A DNA stretch of 64,000 nt from Deltaproteobacteria bacterium (GCA_020632995.1 JACKEN010000002.1:558001-622000); one strand, 5' to 3'. Counted from the first letter of the stretch, positions 52,606 to 62,551 are shown. The notes: a model not told the origin generated them from the letters alone. Program-made: numbers and translations.

Positions 52606-54584
52606 TCGGACCTCGGCGCGGCGAGGCGGCGCTGGAGCTTCTCCGCCACCCCCGAGTGTCGCTCGATGACCCGCGCGATGCCGCGGGTCAAGAGCGCGCT
52701 ATCGCCCACCACGGTGACCGAGCGCCGGGCCCGGGTCACCGCGGTGTAGAGGATCTCGCGGGTGAGGAGCGGGAGGTCGGCCTCGGGCAGGATCACCGCC
52801 ACGTGCTCGAACTCCGAGCCCTGGGCCTTGTGCACGGTCATCGCGTGGGCCAGGGCGAGGCGCGGTCGGAGCTGGGGGAGGGGGAAGGGCTCGAAGCCTC
52901 GCTCGGTGCGGAACACCGCCATCGGCTCCTCGCCGCTCGCGTCGGTGGCCACCCGGAGCACGAAGCCGTGGTCCCCGTTGAAGAGGCGCCGCTCATAGTC
53001 GTTCTGGAGCATCATGATCGGCTCCCCCGGGAGGATGTCGGGGGCGCCGTCCAGGCCCTCCTCCGCCACCCGCCGCTGGTGCACGAGCGCGTTCACCGTC
53101 TCGGCCCCGGTGCGGAACGCGGCGCTCCGGGTGAGGCAGAGGAGCTTCTGCTGGCCCGCGGTGCGCTCGAGGTGCAGGAGGGCTTGCTCATCGTCGGCGC
53201 CGAAGCCTCCGTCGGCGAAGCGGTAGACCCGGCGCGCGGCCGCGCGGGCCTGGGCGTCGAGGTGCTCCGCCTCCCACCGCGCGAGGAAGTCCCAGAGCCG
53301 CCTCGGGGTGAGGAGCGCGACGGCGCGGAAGGGGAGCGCGGCGGGGTCGGTGAGGCGCGGGGCCTCGCCCGCGGCGAGGGCCTCGGGGTCGCCCCGGTTG
53401 ATCGCCTGGGCCACGCTCAGGATGGCGCGGCCGTCGGGATCCTCGGGCCGCATACGGTAGCTCCGGGTGAGCTGCACCGCAAGCTGGCCTTCAGAGGCAC
53501 GCACGTCGCGGAGCACCGCGCCCGCGTCGACGCTGGGGAGCTGCTCCGCGTCGCCGAGGAGCACCAGGTGGGCCTCGGGGTGCACCGCCCGCACCAGGCG
53601 CTCCATGAGGGTCAGGTCGATCATCGAGGCCTCGTCCACGATGATCACCCGCTCCGAGAGGCGGTTGTGCTCGTGGTGGGCGAAGCGCCCGGTGCTCGGG
53701 AGGTAGCCGAGCAGGCGATGCAAGGTGGCCGGCGTGGGGACCCGGGCGGTGAGCGCGGTGTCCTCGGGGGCGGGGTCCTCGAGGGTCAGGAGCCCGCCCC
53801 GCACCGCCTCCGCCATGCGGTGGGCGGCCTTGCCGGTGGGGGCGGCGAGGGCGATGTCGGTGGTGGCCACCCCGGCCCGCACCCAAGCGCGCAGGAGCGC
53901 CACCACGATCGAGGTCTTGCCGGTGCCGGGGCCCCCGGAGATCACGGTGAGGCGGCGGCCGAGGGCGTGGCGCACCGCGGCCTCCTGCTCCTCGGACAGG
54001 GTCACCGGCCGGCCGCCCACCACGCTGGGCCGCGCGAGGACGTCGGCGAGGGCGTCGGTCGGCGGGCTCACCGGGGCCCGGGCCCGGGCCGCGAGGGCGT
54101 CGGCCAGGCGGTCCTCGAGCCGCAACATGCGTTGCAGATACAGGTGCTCGCCCTCGAGCACGAGCGGCGCGTGCGCCTCGGGGCCGGCGGCCAGCACCGG
54201 GCGCGCGCGATCGCCCTCGAGCACCCACGCCACGTCCTGGAGCACCATCTTGCGCAGCTCGGCGTCGGGGACGAGCGCGCCGAGGCGCCGCTCGAGGTGC
54301 CGGCGCCCGCCCTCGCCCCGCACCCAGGTGCGGGTGCTCCCCTCAGCGAGGTCGAGGAGGGCCACGGTGGCGAGGTGGAGCAGGCCGCGGCGGCCGCCCG
54401 GATCGAGCTGAGGGGCGAGCCGCACCAGCTCGAAGGCGAGGGGCGCGACCTCCTCGGGGAGGTCGAGGGCGGCGAGGCGCGCCTCGAGCGGCTCGAGGAG
54501 CTCCGCCCCCTCGGGGGCCGGCGCGGCGTCGAAGTACCGCCGCACCCCGGTGCCGAAGGGCGAGAGCAGGGGCCGGCCGCTCAT
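52602..54584 (-). CDS. recD: Exodeoxyribonuclease V alpha subunit RecD
   Basis: 660 residues. Superfamily 1 5'-3' helicase. Walker A is VISGGPGTGKTSI, motif Ia APTGKAAHRMAEA, motif II IIVDEASMIDLTLM, and the C-terminal motif AHAMTVHKAQGSEFEHV is the late helicase motif. An N-terminal ~190-residue part replaces the interaction domain. Works with RecB and RecC in double-strand break processing. Overlaps recB and rsmE by four bases each. Confidence 0.95.
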   Translation of the reverse strand: MSGRPLLSPFGTGVRRYFDAAPAPEGAELLEPLEARLAALDLPEEVAPLAFELVRLAPQLDPGGRRGLLHLATVALLDLAEGSTRTWVRGEGGRRHLERRLGALVPDAELRKMVLQDVAWVLEGDRARPVLAAGPEAHAPLVLEGEHLYLQRMLRLEDRLADALAARARAPVSPPTDALADVLARPSVVGGRPVTLSEEQEAAVRHALGRRLTVISGGPGTGKTSIVVALLRAWVRAGVATTDIALAAPTGKAAHRMAEAVRGGLLTLEDPAPEDTALTARVPTPATLHRLLGYLPSTGRFAHHEHNRLSERVIIVDEASMIDLTLMERLVRAVHPEAHLVLLGDAEQLPSVDAGAVLRDVRASEGQLAVQLTRSYRMRPEDPDGRAILSVAQAINRGDPEALAAGEAPRLTDPAALPFRAVALLTPRRLWDFLARWEAEHLDAQARAAARRVYRFADGGFGADDEQALLHLERTAGQQKLLCLTRSAAFRTGAETVNALVHQRRVAEEGLDGAPDILPGEPIMMLQNDYERRLFNGDHGFVLRVATDASGEEPMAVFRTERGFEPFPLPQLRPRLALAHAMTVHKAQGSEFEHVAVILPEADLPLLTREILYTAVTRARRSVTVVGDSALLTRGIARVIERHSGVAEKLQRRLAAPRSE

Positions 54585-57500
54585 GACGCGCCTCCCTGGG
54601 CGAGCGGAGTGTGCTGCAGCGTCGCCTCGGAGCGCAGGACATCATGCCAGCTCGGTCGCGCGAAGTAGAGGCCGGTGGCGCCGTCGGGCTGGTCCGCCAT
54701 GCCCCGGACGAAGACGTAGACCGCGCCGCCGAAGCGGGCCTCGTAGGCGGGCTCGTCGTGGATCCCGAGCACCTTCAAGAGGGCCAGGGTGTAGAGCTCG
54801 GCCTGGAGGGCGTAGTTCTCGGCCACGTGGGCGTCGACCGCGGCGGGCGCGTAGCTGGGGAGGAGGTCGCTCTTCCAGTCGAGGAGGAACGTCTTGCCCC
54901 CGTGCTCGAACACGAGGTCGATGAAGCCCTTCACGAAGCCCTCGCCCGCCACCGGGAACAGGAACTCCATCTCCGGCACCGCCCGATCGGCCCCGGCGAG
55001 GCCGGTCGGCAGGGCGACCGGCCCGAGCCGGAGCGGGGTGCGGAGGGCGCCGTAGATCAGGGCCACCGACCGCTCGAGGTGCACCGGATCGCGGTCGTAC
55101 TTCCGGAGGCCCCCGAGGAAGAGGGCCCGGACGTCGGGGCGGGCGGCCAGGGTCGCGGCGTCGGGGGCGTCGGCCACGAGGTCGAAGGGGATCTGCTCGA
55201 GCACCTCGTGGAGGAAGCGCCCGGACGCGGTGCCGCCGGGGAGGTCCTCTCGGGCCTGGGCCTCGGGGGCGAGGCTGCTCACCTCGCGCACCACCTCCTC
55301 GGCCCCCGCGGGGGCAAGCGGGCCTGCGTCGGGTGGGGTGTAGCCCCCCTTCTCGGCCTTGATGCGGGAGTACGAGGTCACCACCCGGCCCAGGTGCCGC
55401 CGCCGCACCGCCGCCGCCTCCGCCTTGGGGCCGGGCGCGACGAGGAGCCTGGCCGGCGGGCGCCAGCGCGGCAGGCGCTCGGTGACCTCGGGGAGGGTGA
55501 GCTCGCGCAGGAAGGGTTGCTCGGGCACCGCCTCCACCGTGAACAGCGGCGCCACCTCGGCCTCGTCCTTGCGCGCCACCACGTCCTCGAGCTGCTCGTT
55601 GAGCTGGCGGTAGGTGCCGGACAGGTTGCGGAACACGCACTGGGGGGCCTCGTCCGCCGCGCCGTCCTCCTGCCGGCCGAAGAACGGCAGGTAGAGCCGC
55701 GCCTTGGCCCGGGTGAGGGCGACGTAGAGCAGGCGCTGGTCCTCCTCGAGGGCCTCGACCCCGGCCTCCGGCGGCGCCCCCGCCCCCACCCAGAGGCAGC
55801 GCTGGCCCTCGGCGTGGTAGGTGTGGCTGCTGCTCCTCGCCTCGTCGAACCCGCCGAAGAGGAAGACCACCGGGGCCTCGAGCCCCTTGGCCTTGTGCAT
55901 GGTCATGATCTGCACCGCGTCGCGCTCCGACTCCAGGCGCTGCACGTTGCCGTCCTCGCCCTCGGGGAGCCGGCGCTGCTCCACGAACGCGGTGAGGGTG
56001 TACAGGAGCTCCTGCAGGTTGCCCTTCGAGCGGCTGGCCTCCTCCTGGAGGATCTCGAAGATGTGCAGGTAGTTCGTCAGCTCCCGCTCGCTGTCCTCCA
56101 GGAAGAGCTCGCGCTCGATGATCCCGCTGTCCTCCACGATGCGGACGAAGAGGCGGTCGTAGTCCTTGGCCTCCGCCAGCTCCTTCCAGGCGAGCAGGCG
56201 CTCCATGAAGGGGTGGGTGGCGGGCAGGTCGCTCGCGGTGGCCAGGGCCTCGAGCGGGGCGGCGAAGAAGGGGCTCCGCCAGGCGTGGATGCGGCGGCTC
56301 TTGTGGCCGGGCTCGGCGATGGCGGCGAGCACCGCCCGGATGTCCTGGGCCTCCCGGGTCTGGAAGAGCCCGTCCTGCTTGTAGAACGCGTAGGGCACCC
56401 CGGCCCGCCGCAGGGCCCGCCCGACCTCCAGCCCCTCGCGGGTGCTCCGGGTGAGGACGAAGATGTCGTCGGGGGCGAGGGCCTTCAGGGAGCCCGGGGT
56501 CCGCAGGCGCACCGCCTCCTCGGGGTCCAGGAGGCGCCGGATCTCCTTCGAGATGCGCCAGGCCAGGGTCCGGCGGGCCGCGCTCCCCGCGAGCTGGGAC
56601 TTCTTGGGCTTCACGTCGAACAGGACCACCGGCGACAGGGGCTCGCCCCGCTCCGTCAAGTGACCTTGCGTGCGATCCCCCGGCCGCACCGGGTGCTCGT
56701 ACCGGATCTCGCCGGTGAAGAACGGCCGCGTCTTCTTCTGGCGCAGGATCAGGTTCACCGCGTCGATGAGCCCGGGGCTGGAGCGGTAGTTGAGGGTCAG
56801 GTGGATGACGCTCCCGCCCAGCCCCTCGATGTGGCTCCGCGCGGCCAGGTAGGTCTTCACGTCGGCGCCCCGGAACCCGTAGATGGCCTGCTTGGGGTCG
56901 CCGATCACGAACAGGCGGCCCCGGGCCCCCCGGTCGAGGAAGACCCGCCGGAAGATCTCCCACTGCACCTCGTCGGTGTCCTGGAACTCGTCGATCAGCG
57001 CAAACTGGTAGCGGGCCCGGAGGCTCTCCAGGATCCCGCGGCCCCCGGGCCGGGCGAGGCTGTCCCGCAACAGCGCCAGCATGTCGTCGAAGTCCAGCTG
57101 GCCCTTCGCCGCCTTCTGGCGGGCGAGCTCGCGCTGGATGATCGGCAAGAAGACCTGCACCACCGCCGAGCCGAGGGGGACCAGGGCCGCGCGCAAGGCC
57201 CGCACCCCGTCCCGCACGTTCTCCAGCACCCCTCTGGTCTGGATCAGCTTGGTCAGGCGGTCCTCGAGGTAGCCGAGGAGGCCCTCGGGCAGGCCCTCCT
57301 CCTCGCGCGACAGGCCGGCCAGGAGCGCGGGCAGGCGCCCGTCCTTGTGGTAGCGCTCGAGGTGCTGCCGCAACACCGTCACCCGCTTCAGGACCGCCTG
57401 CAGCTGCATGTGCCCGACCCGGGCCTTCACGAGGGCGGGGCGGAGCACGTTGGGGTTGAGCGGGAGCTTCAGGGCGTTCTGGAGCGCCCCGGCCAGCCGG

Positions 57501-58108
57501 TCGAGGTGCAGGACGGGTTGCACGACCCCGCGCTTGGTGTGGGCGTCGAACAACAGCGAGACCAGGTCCTCCAGGGGCTGTTCGTCCAGCCACGCCTCCA
57601 GGAACGCGGCGTACTTCTCCTCGCGGGCCAGGCTGGTGCGGAGGACGGTGAAGAAGGCCTTGGTGAAGGCGGCCTTGCCGTCCACCAGCTCCTCCTTGAA
57701 GAGGCGGTGGTTGTCGAACGCGTTCTCGGCCAGCATCCGGTGGCAGAACGCGTGGATGGTGGAGATCGAGGCGGCGTCGAAGGACAACAGGGCCCGGGCC
57801 AGCTTCTGCTGGGCCGCGGCGTCGACCCGCCACGCCTCCGCCGGATCCTCGGGGGGCGGCCCGGGCTCGGTGTGGAGGATGTCGCTCAGCTTTCGCCGCA
57901 ACCTGAGGCGGAGCTCCGCCGCCGCCTTCTCGGTGAAGGTGACGACCAGGATCTGGTCGAGGGTCACGTCGGTGCTGAGGAGCAGCTCGATGACCAGGTG
58001 CTCGAGCGTATAGGTCTTGCCCGTGCCGGCGGACGCCTCGATCACCGCGTGCCGGTGCGGCGGCAGGCCCATCAGCACCCGAGGTCGGGGGTGGTAGGTC
58101 GCGCTCAC
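54581..58108 (-). CDS. recB: Exodeoxyribonuclease V beta subunit RecB
   Basis: 1175 residues, close to E. coli RecB. 3'-5' helicase with Walker A IEASAGTGKTYTL, motif II ALIDEFQDTDEVQW, motif III FVIGDPKQAIYGFRG, motif V IMTMHKAKGLEAPVV, and a C-terminal nuclease with the catalytic FLLDWKSDLLP. The start is GTG 58108, sharing GTGA with the recC stop; it gives MSATYHPRPRVLMGLPPHRH before the P-loop. Confidence 0.96.
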   Translation of the reverse strand: MSATYHPRPRVLMGLPPHRHAVIEASAGTGKTYTLEHLVIELLLSTDVTLDQILVVTFTEKAAAELRLRLRRKLSDILHTEPGPPPEDPAEAWRVDAAAQQKLARALLSFDAASISTIHAFCHRMLAENAFDNHRLFKEELVDGKAAFTKAFFTVLRTSLAREEKYAAFLEAWLDEQPLEDLVSLLFDAHTKRGVVQPVLHLDRLAGALQNALKLPLNPNVLRPALVKARVGHMQLQAVLKRVTVLRQHLERYHKDGRLPALLAGLSREEEGLPEGLLGYLEDRLTKLIQTRGVLENVRDGVRALRAALVPLGSAVVQVFLPIIQRELARQKAAKGQLDFDDMLALLRDSLARPGGRGILESLRARYQFALIDEFQDTDEVQWEIFRRVFLDRGARGRLFVIGDPKQAIYGFRGADVKTYLAARSHIEGLGGSVIHLTLNYRSSPGLIDAVNLILRQKKTRPFFTGEIRYEHPVRPGDRTQGHLTERGEPLSPVVLFDVKPKKSQLAGSAARRTLAWRISKEIRRLLDPEEAVRLRTPGSLKALAPDDIFVLTRSTREGLEVGRALRRAGVPYAFYKQDGLFQTREAQDIRAVLAAIAEPGHKSRRIHAWRSPFFAAPLEALATASDLPATHPFMERLLAWKELAEAKDYDRLFVRIVEDSGIIERELFLEDSERELTNYLHIFEILQEEASRSKGNLQELLYTLTAFVEQRRLPEGEDGNVQRLESERDAVQIMTMHKAKGLEAPVVFLFGGFDEARSSSHTYHAEGQRCLWVGAGAPPEAGVEALEEDQRLLYVALTRAKARLYLPFFGRQEDGAADEAPQCVFRNLSGTYRQLNEQLEDVVARKDEAEVAPLFTVEAVPEQPFLRELTLPEVTERLPRWRPPARLLVAPGPKAEAAAVRRRHLGRVVTSYSRIKAEKGGYTPPDAGPLAPAGAEEVVREVSSLAPEAQAREDLPGGTASGRFLHEVLEQIPFDLVADAPDAATLAARPDVRALFLGGLRKYDRDPVHLERSVALIYGALRTPLRLGPVALPTGLAGADRAVPEMEFLFPVAGEGFVKGFIDLVFEHGGKTFLLDWKSDLLPSYAPAAVDAHVAENYALQAELYTLALLKVLGIHDEPAYEARFGGAVYVFVRGMADQPDGATGLYFARPSWHDVLRSEATLQHTPLAQGGAS

Positions 58109-61100
58109 AGCTCCTGCCCCCTCCGCCGGCCAAAGTACGGCCGAAAGCGAGTCGCGAGGATGTGCAAGGCCTCTTCCAGCTCGGGCGGAGCCACCTCCGC
58201 TCCCGCCAGGGGCCCGAAGGCGGCGGGGTGGGCCCGCGACAGGACCTCCTCCAGCGCGGTGGTGCCCTTGTCCTGGCTGCGGTGCAGGCCCACCACCACC
58301 TGGAACGGCAACAGATACGCGTGGGTCTCGAACAGGAGCGCCTCGAGGAGCTGGGCCAGCCACGCCCGGGCCTCGACCGGGGTGAAGGGCGCGTACTCCA
58401 CCGTGTGCAAGGCATCCTGCGCATCGTCCGCGTAGGCGCACCAGCCCTGGTAGGGGGCCGAGAACTCCCGGCCGCGGGCGGCGAGGAGCGCATGATCCAA
58501 CAGGCTCCGGAGCTCGGGGAGGAAGGCCATCACCCCCCGCGGCGGCGGGCTCACCGACGGGGTGAAGGAGCCGGCGGGGTGGGCCACCAGGGGCTCGGTG
58601 GCCCCGCGCAGCTCCACCGTGACCCCACCGCTCAGCGGGATGAGCACCGGCTCTGCCACCTCGCGCTGGCGCGCGTGCTCCCGCGCGCGGCCGAAGCGCA
58701 GCACCTCGACCGGCTGGGCCGCCCCGAGGGTCGCGCGGCGGAGGTGCCCGCGCCACGCGTTGAGGGTGGCCAGGTGGCGCCGGTGCTCGCTCTCCTTGAA
58801 CACCCCGGTGGGCATCACCCCCGACAGCTCGAGCTGCTCGGCCCGGGCCTCGTACAGCGCCGCGAGGTCCTTCGTCGGGTCGGCCGCGTGCTCGAGGAAC
58901 ACGTCGGTGAGGAGGTTCCGGCGCTCCAGCGGCTCGGTGCGGAACAGCTCGTCCTCCCGCGCGTAGGGGTCGGCCTCCGCGTCGTCGCTCCGAAGCCCCA
59001 GCACCTGCTCGGCCCAGCCTTGCAAGGGATCTTCCAAGAAGCGCCGGAGCACGGTGAAGCTCACCTCCACCCGCTCCGCCGGGGTCGCCCCCGTCGCCGG
59101 CAGCTCGGCCACGCGCAGCCGGCGCGCCACCGGGCCCCAGGCGTCGCGCTCCAGCGCGGCCCGCAGGGCGGCGAGGCGCGGCACCTCGCGCCCGGGGCCG
59201 AGGTGGGCCTGCAGGTCCTTGCGGAGGGCCAGGACCTGCCGCTCCCTCAGGGCGGCGGGGCTATCGTACGGATCCTCGGGCGCGCCGGGGTCGTAGCGCC
59301 GCAGGGGCTGGGCCTCCACCAGCGCGCGGGCGCCCTCGGGGCTCAGGTAGCCGCGCTCCAGCATGCGGGTCAGCTCGGCCACGGTGGGGGAGGGCTCGAG
59401 GCGGTCGCCGGTCTGGGCGCTCCGCGACACGTAGGACAGGTGCAGGTTGTCCTGCGTGGCCATCAGGCGCTCGAGGAACCAGTACTGGTCGCGCTCCCGG
59501 GGCGAGACGTCGCCCGCCTTGCGGGCCAGGTTGCGCAGGTCGAGTTGACTCCGCCGCTCGCTCGCGGGGAAGCGCCCCTCGCCCAGGCCGGGCATGAAGA
59601 CGACCCGGAACGGGAGCGCGGCCACGAGGGAGAGCGGCGCCACCACCACCCCCTCGGCCAGGGGCTGCCCGTGGTTGCTGGTGAGGCCGGCGAGGCGCAG
59701 CCGGAACAGCTCCGCCACCTCCCGGAAGGCGAGGGGGCGCCGGGTGACGTCGAGGCCGTCGAGGGCGTCCAAGGCAGACAGGGTGCGCAGCAGATCCCGC
59801 TCGTCCTGCTCGCCCGCCGGGGTCACGTAGGCGGTGACCAAGGTGCGGAGGAACCCCGCCCACTCCGCCAGCGGCAGGCTGGCCTGCCGCGCGAAGCGCG
59901 CGTCGGCCACGAGCGAGCGCACCAGCACCACCAGGCGCGAGGCGTCGGCGAGCCGGTCCAGCGGGTACTCGTGCGGCAGGTAGCGCTGGCCCAGGACCTC
60001 GAAGCTGCGCTCGTCCTGGCTGGTGGCGCCCGACATGAAGGTGCCGAGCACCAGGCGCCGCAGGCCCTGGTCCCAGTTGTAGAGATCCCGGGTGATGTAC
60101 GTGTCGGCGTGGTCGGTGTGGTCGGCCCCGTGCACCACCGCGAGGGCGTCGCACCACGCGATCCAGTCGTCGGCCCGGGCGTCCTCGTAGCGGGAGATCA
60201 CCACCGGGTGGGTCACGAGGCGCAAGAGATCTTGCCGCGTGAAGCTGGAGTGGGGGAGGGCGAGGAGCAGCTCCACCGCCTCCACCACCCGGCTCGAGCC
60301 CGACAGCGGCACCTCGAGCGCGTGGTGCGGGATCTGGTGCCGCTCCTTGAACACCGCCCCGATGTGGGCGCGGTAGACGGCCTCGTCCATCGCCGGGAGC
60401 ACCACCGCGATCTGGTCGAAGCGCAGGGTCGGGTCCCGGTCCACGAGGGCCCAGATCCGGCTCGCGATCGCCTCGACCTCCCGGCGCACGCTCGCGCAGG
60501 CCAGGATCCGGACGCTGTCGTCCGCCAGCCCCAGCTCGCCCTCGGGCCGCTGTGGAGAGCGGAGCAGGATGTCCTGCTGCAGGTGGGCCAGCACCGTCTT
60601 CGGCGCGGGGTCCGGATCCGAGAAGGAGGCCTCGAAGTCGCAGTCCGTGAGCCCGTTCAACAGCCGGATGTTCTCGCGGCCGGGGCGCCCCCACAGCCGG
60701 AGGGCGGGGGTGTCCTCCTCCCCCGCGAGCAGGCCGAAGGGGTCCTCGCCCACCAGGGTCCCGCGCAGGGGCTGCACGTCCTCCCAGAACTCCAGGCAGG
60801 GGTTCAGGGTGAACATCCACAGCTCGGTGTGCGCGGCCAACCGCGCCAGGGCGCTCTGGAGCACCGACCCGCCGACGCTCACGTCCCACAGGTAGAGCCG
60901 GGGCGGGAGCTTCGTCGGGCCGAGGGCCCGGTAGGCCTGGGGCAGGGTCCACAGCCCGCCCGTGTCCAGAGCCCGCCCCACCCGTCGCCAGAGCGCCGAC
61001 TCCCACGCCTCGACGTGGTGGGTCGGGGCGAAGGGCGCGCCGTCCGGGCCGACCCCCGACTCCCACCGCGCCATCAGCTCCGGGCGGGTCAGGATGTACT

Positions 61101-61530
61101 CGTCGTAGAGGCGGGCAAGGTGGGTTGCGAGCTGCACCCGCCGCAGATCGCGGCTCGCCGCGTCGTCATGGGCGGCGTCGAGGTAGCCGAGCACCGGCTC
61201 GAGCTCCGCCGGGCGCTCCCGCTCCACGTCGGCGAGGACGTGCAGCAGGATGACCTGCAGCCGGGCCGAGTCGAGGACCTTGCGCTCGGGGTGGGCCTCC
61301 TCGGCCAGCCGGGCGAGGAAGGACTGCAGGTACTCGACCCGCAGGTTGGCCGCCACGCCCACGCGCTCGGCCAGGGCCATCTTCAGGTAGGCGGTGGCGG
61401 CCTGGTTCGGCACCACCAGCGGGATTGGGTCCAGGGGGTGTACTCCGGGGAGCCCCCGCGCCTCCAGCAGGCGCGCGGCCAGCGCGTCCACCAGGCGCTC
61501 GGCCCGGTCCGCGTACACCAGCCGGATCAT
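58105..61530 (-). CDS. recC: Exodeoxyribonuclease V gamma subunit RecC
   Basis: 1141 residues, similar to E. coli RecC (about 1120). N-terminus MIRLVYADRAERLVDALAAR. Inactivated-helicase layout with RVVFMPGLGEGRFPASERRS and DYWF-like SPRERDQYWFLERLMATQ, both diagnostic of RecC. It recognises Chi in the complex. First gene of the overlapping unit recC-recB-recD-rsmE; the ptrA gene found between recC and recB in E. coli is absent. Confidence 0.95.
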   Translation of the reverse strand: MIRLVYADRAERLVDALAARLLEARGLPGVHPLDPIPLVVPNQAATAYLKMALAERVGVAANLRVEYLQSFLARLAEEAHPERKVLDSARLQVILLHVLADVERERPAELEPVLGYLDAAHDDAASRDLRRVQLATHLARLYDEYILTRPELMARWESGVGPDGAPFAPTHHVEAWESALWRRVGRALDTGGLWTLPQAYRALGPTKLPPRLYLWDVSVGGSVLQSALARLAAHTELWMFTLNPCLEFWEDVQPLRGTLVGEDPFGLLAGEEDTPALRLWGRPGRENIRLLNGLTDCDFEASFSDPDPAPKTVLAHLQQDILLRSPQRPEGELGLADDSVRILACASVRREVEAIASRIWALVDRDPTLRFDQIAVVLPAMDEAVYRAHIGAVFKERHQIPHHALEVPLSGSSRVVEAVELLLALPHSSFTRQDLLRLVTHPVVISRYEDARADDWIAWCDALAVVHGADHTDHADTYITRDLYNWDQGLRRLVLGTFMSGATSQDERSFEVLGQRYLPHEYPLDRLADASRLVVLVRSLVADARFARQASLPLAEWAGFLRTLVTAYVTPAGEQDERDLLRTLSALDALDGLDVTRRPLAFREVAELFRLRLAGLTSNHGQPLAEGVVVAPLSLVAALPFRVVFMPGLGEGRFPASERRSQLDLRNLARKAGDVSPRERDQYWFLERLMATQDNLHLSYVSRSAQTGDRLEPSPTVAELTRMLERGYLSPEGARALVEAQPLRRYDPGAPEDPYDSPAALRERQVLALRKDLQAHLGPGREVPRLAALRAALERDAWGPVARRLRVAELPATGATPAERVEVSFTVLRRFLEDPLQGWAEQVLGLRSDDAEADPYAREDELFRTEPLERRNLLTDVFLEHAADPTKDLAALYEARAEQLELSGVMPTGVFKESEHRRHLATLNAWRGHLRRATLGAAQPVEVLRFGRAREHARQREVAEPVLIPLSGGVTVELRGATEPLVAHPAGSFTPSVSPPPRGVMAFLPELRSLLDHALLAARGREFSAPYQGWCAYADDAQDALHTVEYAPFTPVEARAWLAQLLEALLFETHAYLLPFQVVVGLHRSQDKGTTALEEVLSRAHPAAFGPLAGAEVAPPELEEALHILATRFRPYFGRRRGQEL

Positions 61531-61555
61531 CGTCGCGGGAGCTTGTCCCGAAAGA

Positions 61556-61810
61556 TCAGTCCAGGTCCAGCCGCTCCATCAGGCGGCGCGCGACGTCGGG
61601 GCCGGCGTCGGGGGGCGTGGCGAGCTCCCTCCGGAGCTTCCCCACCACCTCGCCCATCTGGCTCCCGAAGCGCTCGCACCAGTCGCAGCCGCGCAAGTGA
61701 CCTTGCACCTGCGCGACCTCCTCGGGCGAGAGGTCCCCGTCCAGGTAGTCTGATAGTCGGGCCAGGACCTCGGTGCAGCGAAGTCCGGCGACCTCACGAT
61801 CATGCGCCAT
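61556..61810 (-). CDS. Zinc-binding anti-sigma factor, RsrA/ZAS-like
   Basis: 84 residues with no membrane helix. Zinc ligands are arranged C12...H38-x3-C42-x2-C45 (QGHLRGCDWCERF). That matches RsrA of Streptomyces, whose zinc site includes C11, H37, C41 and C44 and which opens on disulfide stress. It overlaps the ECF sigma gene by 11 bases and should bind and silence that factor. Confidence 0.85.
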   Translation of the reverse strand: MAHDREVAGLRCTEVLARLSDYLDGDLSPEEVAQVQGHLRGCDWCERFGSQMGEVVGKLRRELATPPDAGPDVARRLMERLDLD

Positions 61811-62363
61811 CGATCCCTCCCTTCCGCAGCGCCGCGGCCAGCTTGAGGCGGGCCCGGTGCAGCCTGCTCTTCATCGCGGCCAGGGAGAGCCCCAGGACCT
61901 CCGCCGCCTCGGGCCCAGACAGGCCCTCCAGCTCGCGCAGGGTGAGGATCTCCTGGTCCTCGGGCTCGAGGGTGGCCATGGCCTGGCGCAAGGCGTCCTT
62001 CCGCGCGAGCACCTCCAGGGCGTCCTCCGCCCCCCAGCCGGCCTCCACCCCCAGCGCGTCGAGGGGCTCGAAGTGCGCGGGCTCACCGCTGCGCTTGCGC
62101 TGCGCGGTGAAGGCTCGGTTGCGGGCGATGGTGAGTAACCACCCCCGCACCGAGCCCGCGCCTCGGAAGTCGTCTGCGTGCCGCATCGCGGCGATGAAGG
62201 TGTCTTGCAGGACGTCCTCCGCCTGGGCCTCGGAGCGGCAGAGGGTCCTCGCGTACCGGAACACGGCGTCGCGGTGGTGCTCCACGATCGACGTCATGGC
62301 CCTCCGCTCGCCGCTGGCCACCCGCGCCAGGGCCTCTAGGTCTTCGCGCTCTTCACCGGGCAT
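61800..62363 (-). CDS. ECF-type RNA polymerase sigma factor
   Basis: 187 residues from ATG 62363. Region 2 (AVFRYARTLCRSEAQAEDVL, QDTFIAAMRH, VRGWLLTIARNRAF) and region 4 (LEPEDQEILTLRELEGLSGP, EAAEVLGLSLAAMKSRLHRA) are complete; no region 3, as in the ECF group. The start overlaps the upstream DUF2892 gene by 28 bases in another frame. The zinc anti-sigma follows immediately, so this is likely an oxidative- or metal-stress regulon. Confidence 0.92.
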   Translation of the reverse strand: MPGEEREDLEALARVASGERRAMTSIVEHHRDAVFRYARTLCRSEAQAEDVLQDTFIAAMRHADDFRGAGSVRGWLLTIARNRAFTAQRKRSGEPAHFEPLDALGVEAGWGAEDALEVLARKDALRQAMATLEPEDQEILTLRELEGLSGPEAAEVLGLSLAAMKSRLHRARLKLAAALRKGGIDGA

Positions 62364-62551
62364 GTGCTGAAGCCGAAGAGAGTATACAGGGGGCAGCTCC
62401 CCAGCAAACCGGTCGCGAGCGGGACGATCCCGATCAGGCCCCACAGGGTCTGGGGACCAACCACGGTGATGGACAGCAGGCCAAGGCCGAGGACGATGCG
62501 AAGGACGCGCTCGATGTTGTGCTCGTTGTGCGGCAGCAGCTTAGAAGTCAT
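62336..62551 (-). CDS. DUF2892 inner-membrane protein (YgaP-like)
   Basis: 71 residues with two membrane helices. GSCPLYTLFGFSTCPV is the DUF2892 signature, found at the C-terminus of the rhodanese YgaP and in free-standing proteins. CAGGAGG precedes the ATG by ten bases. It is upstream of and overlaps the ECF sigma gene, suggesting thiol- or sulfur-related stress for that operon. The role of DUF2892 itself is not known to me. Confidence 0.88.
   Translation of the reverse strand: MTSKLLPHNEHNIERVLRIVLGLGLLSITVVGPQTLWGLIGIVPLATGLLGSCPLYTLFGFSTCPVKSAKT

Noticed and set aside
54611..58435. Long plus-strand frame opposite recB
   Set aside because: Shadow frame in GC-rich DNA; recB on the other strand has every helicase and nuclease motif.
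58162..62370. 1402-codon plus-strand frame opposite recC and the sigma operon
   Set aside because: Crosses several confirmed minus-strand genes and has no domain-like sequence.
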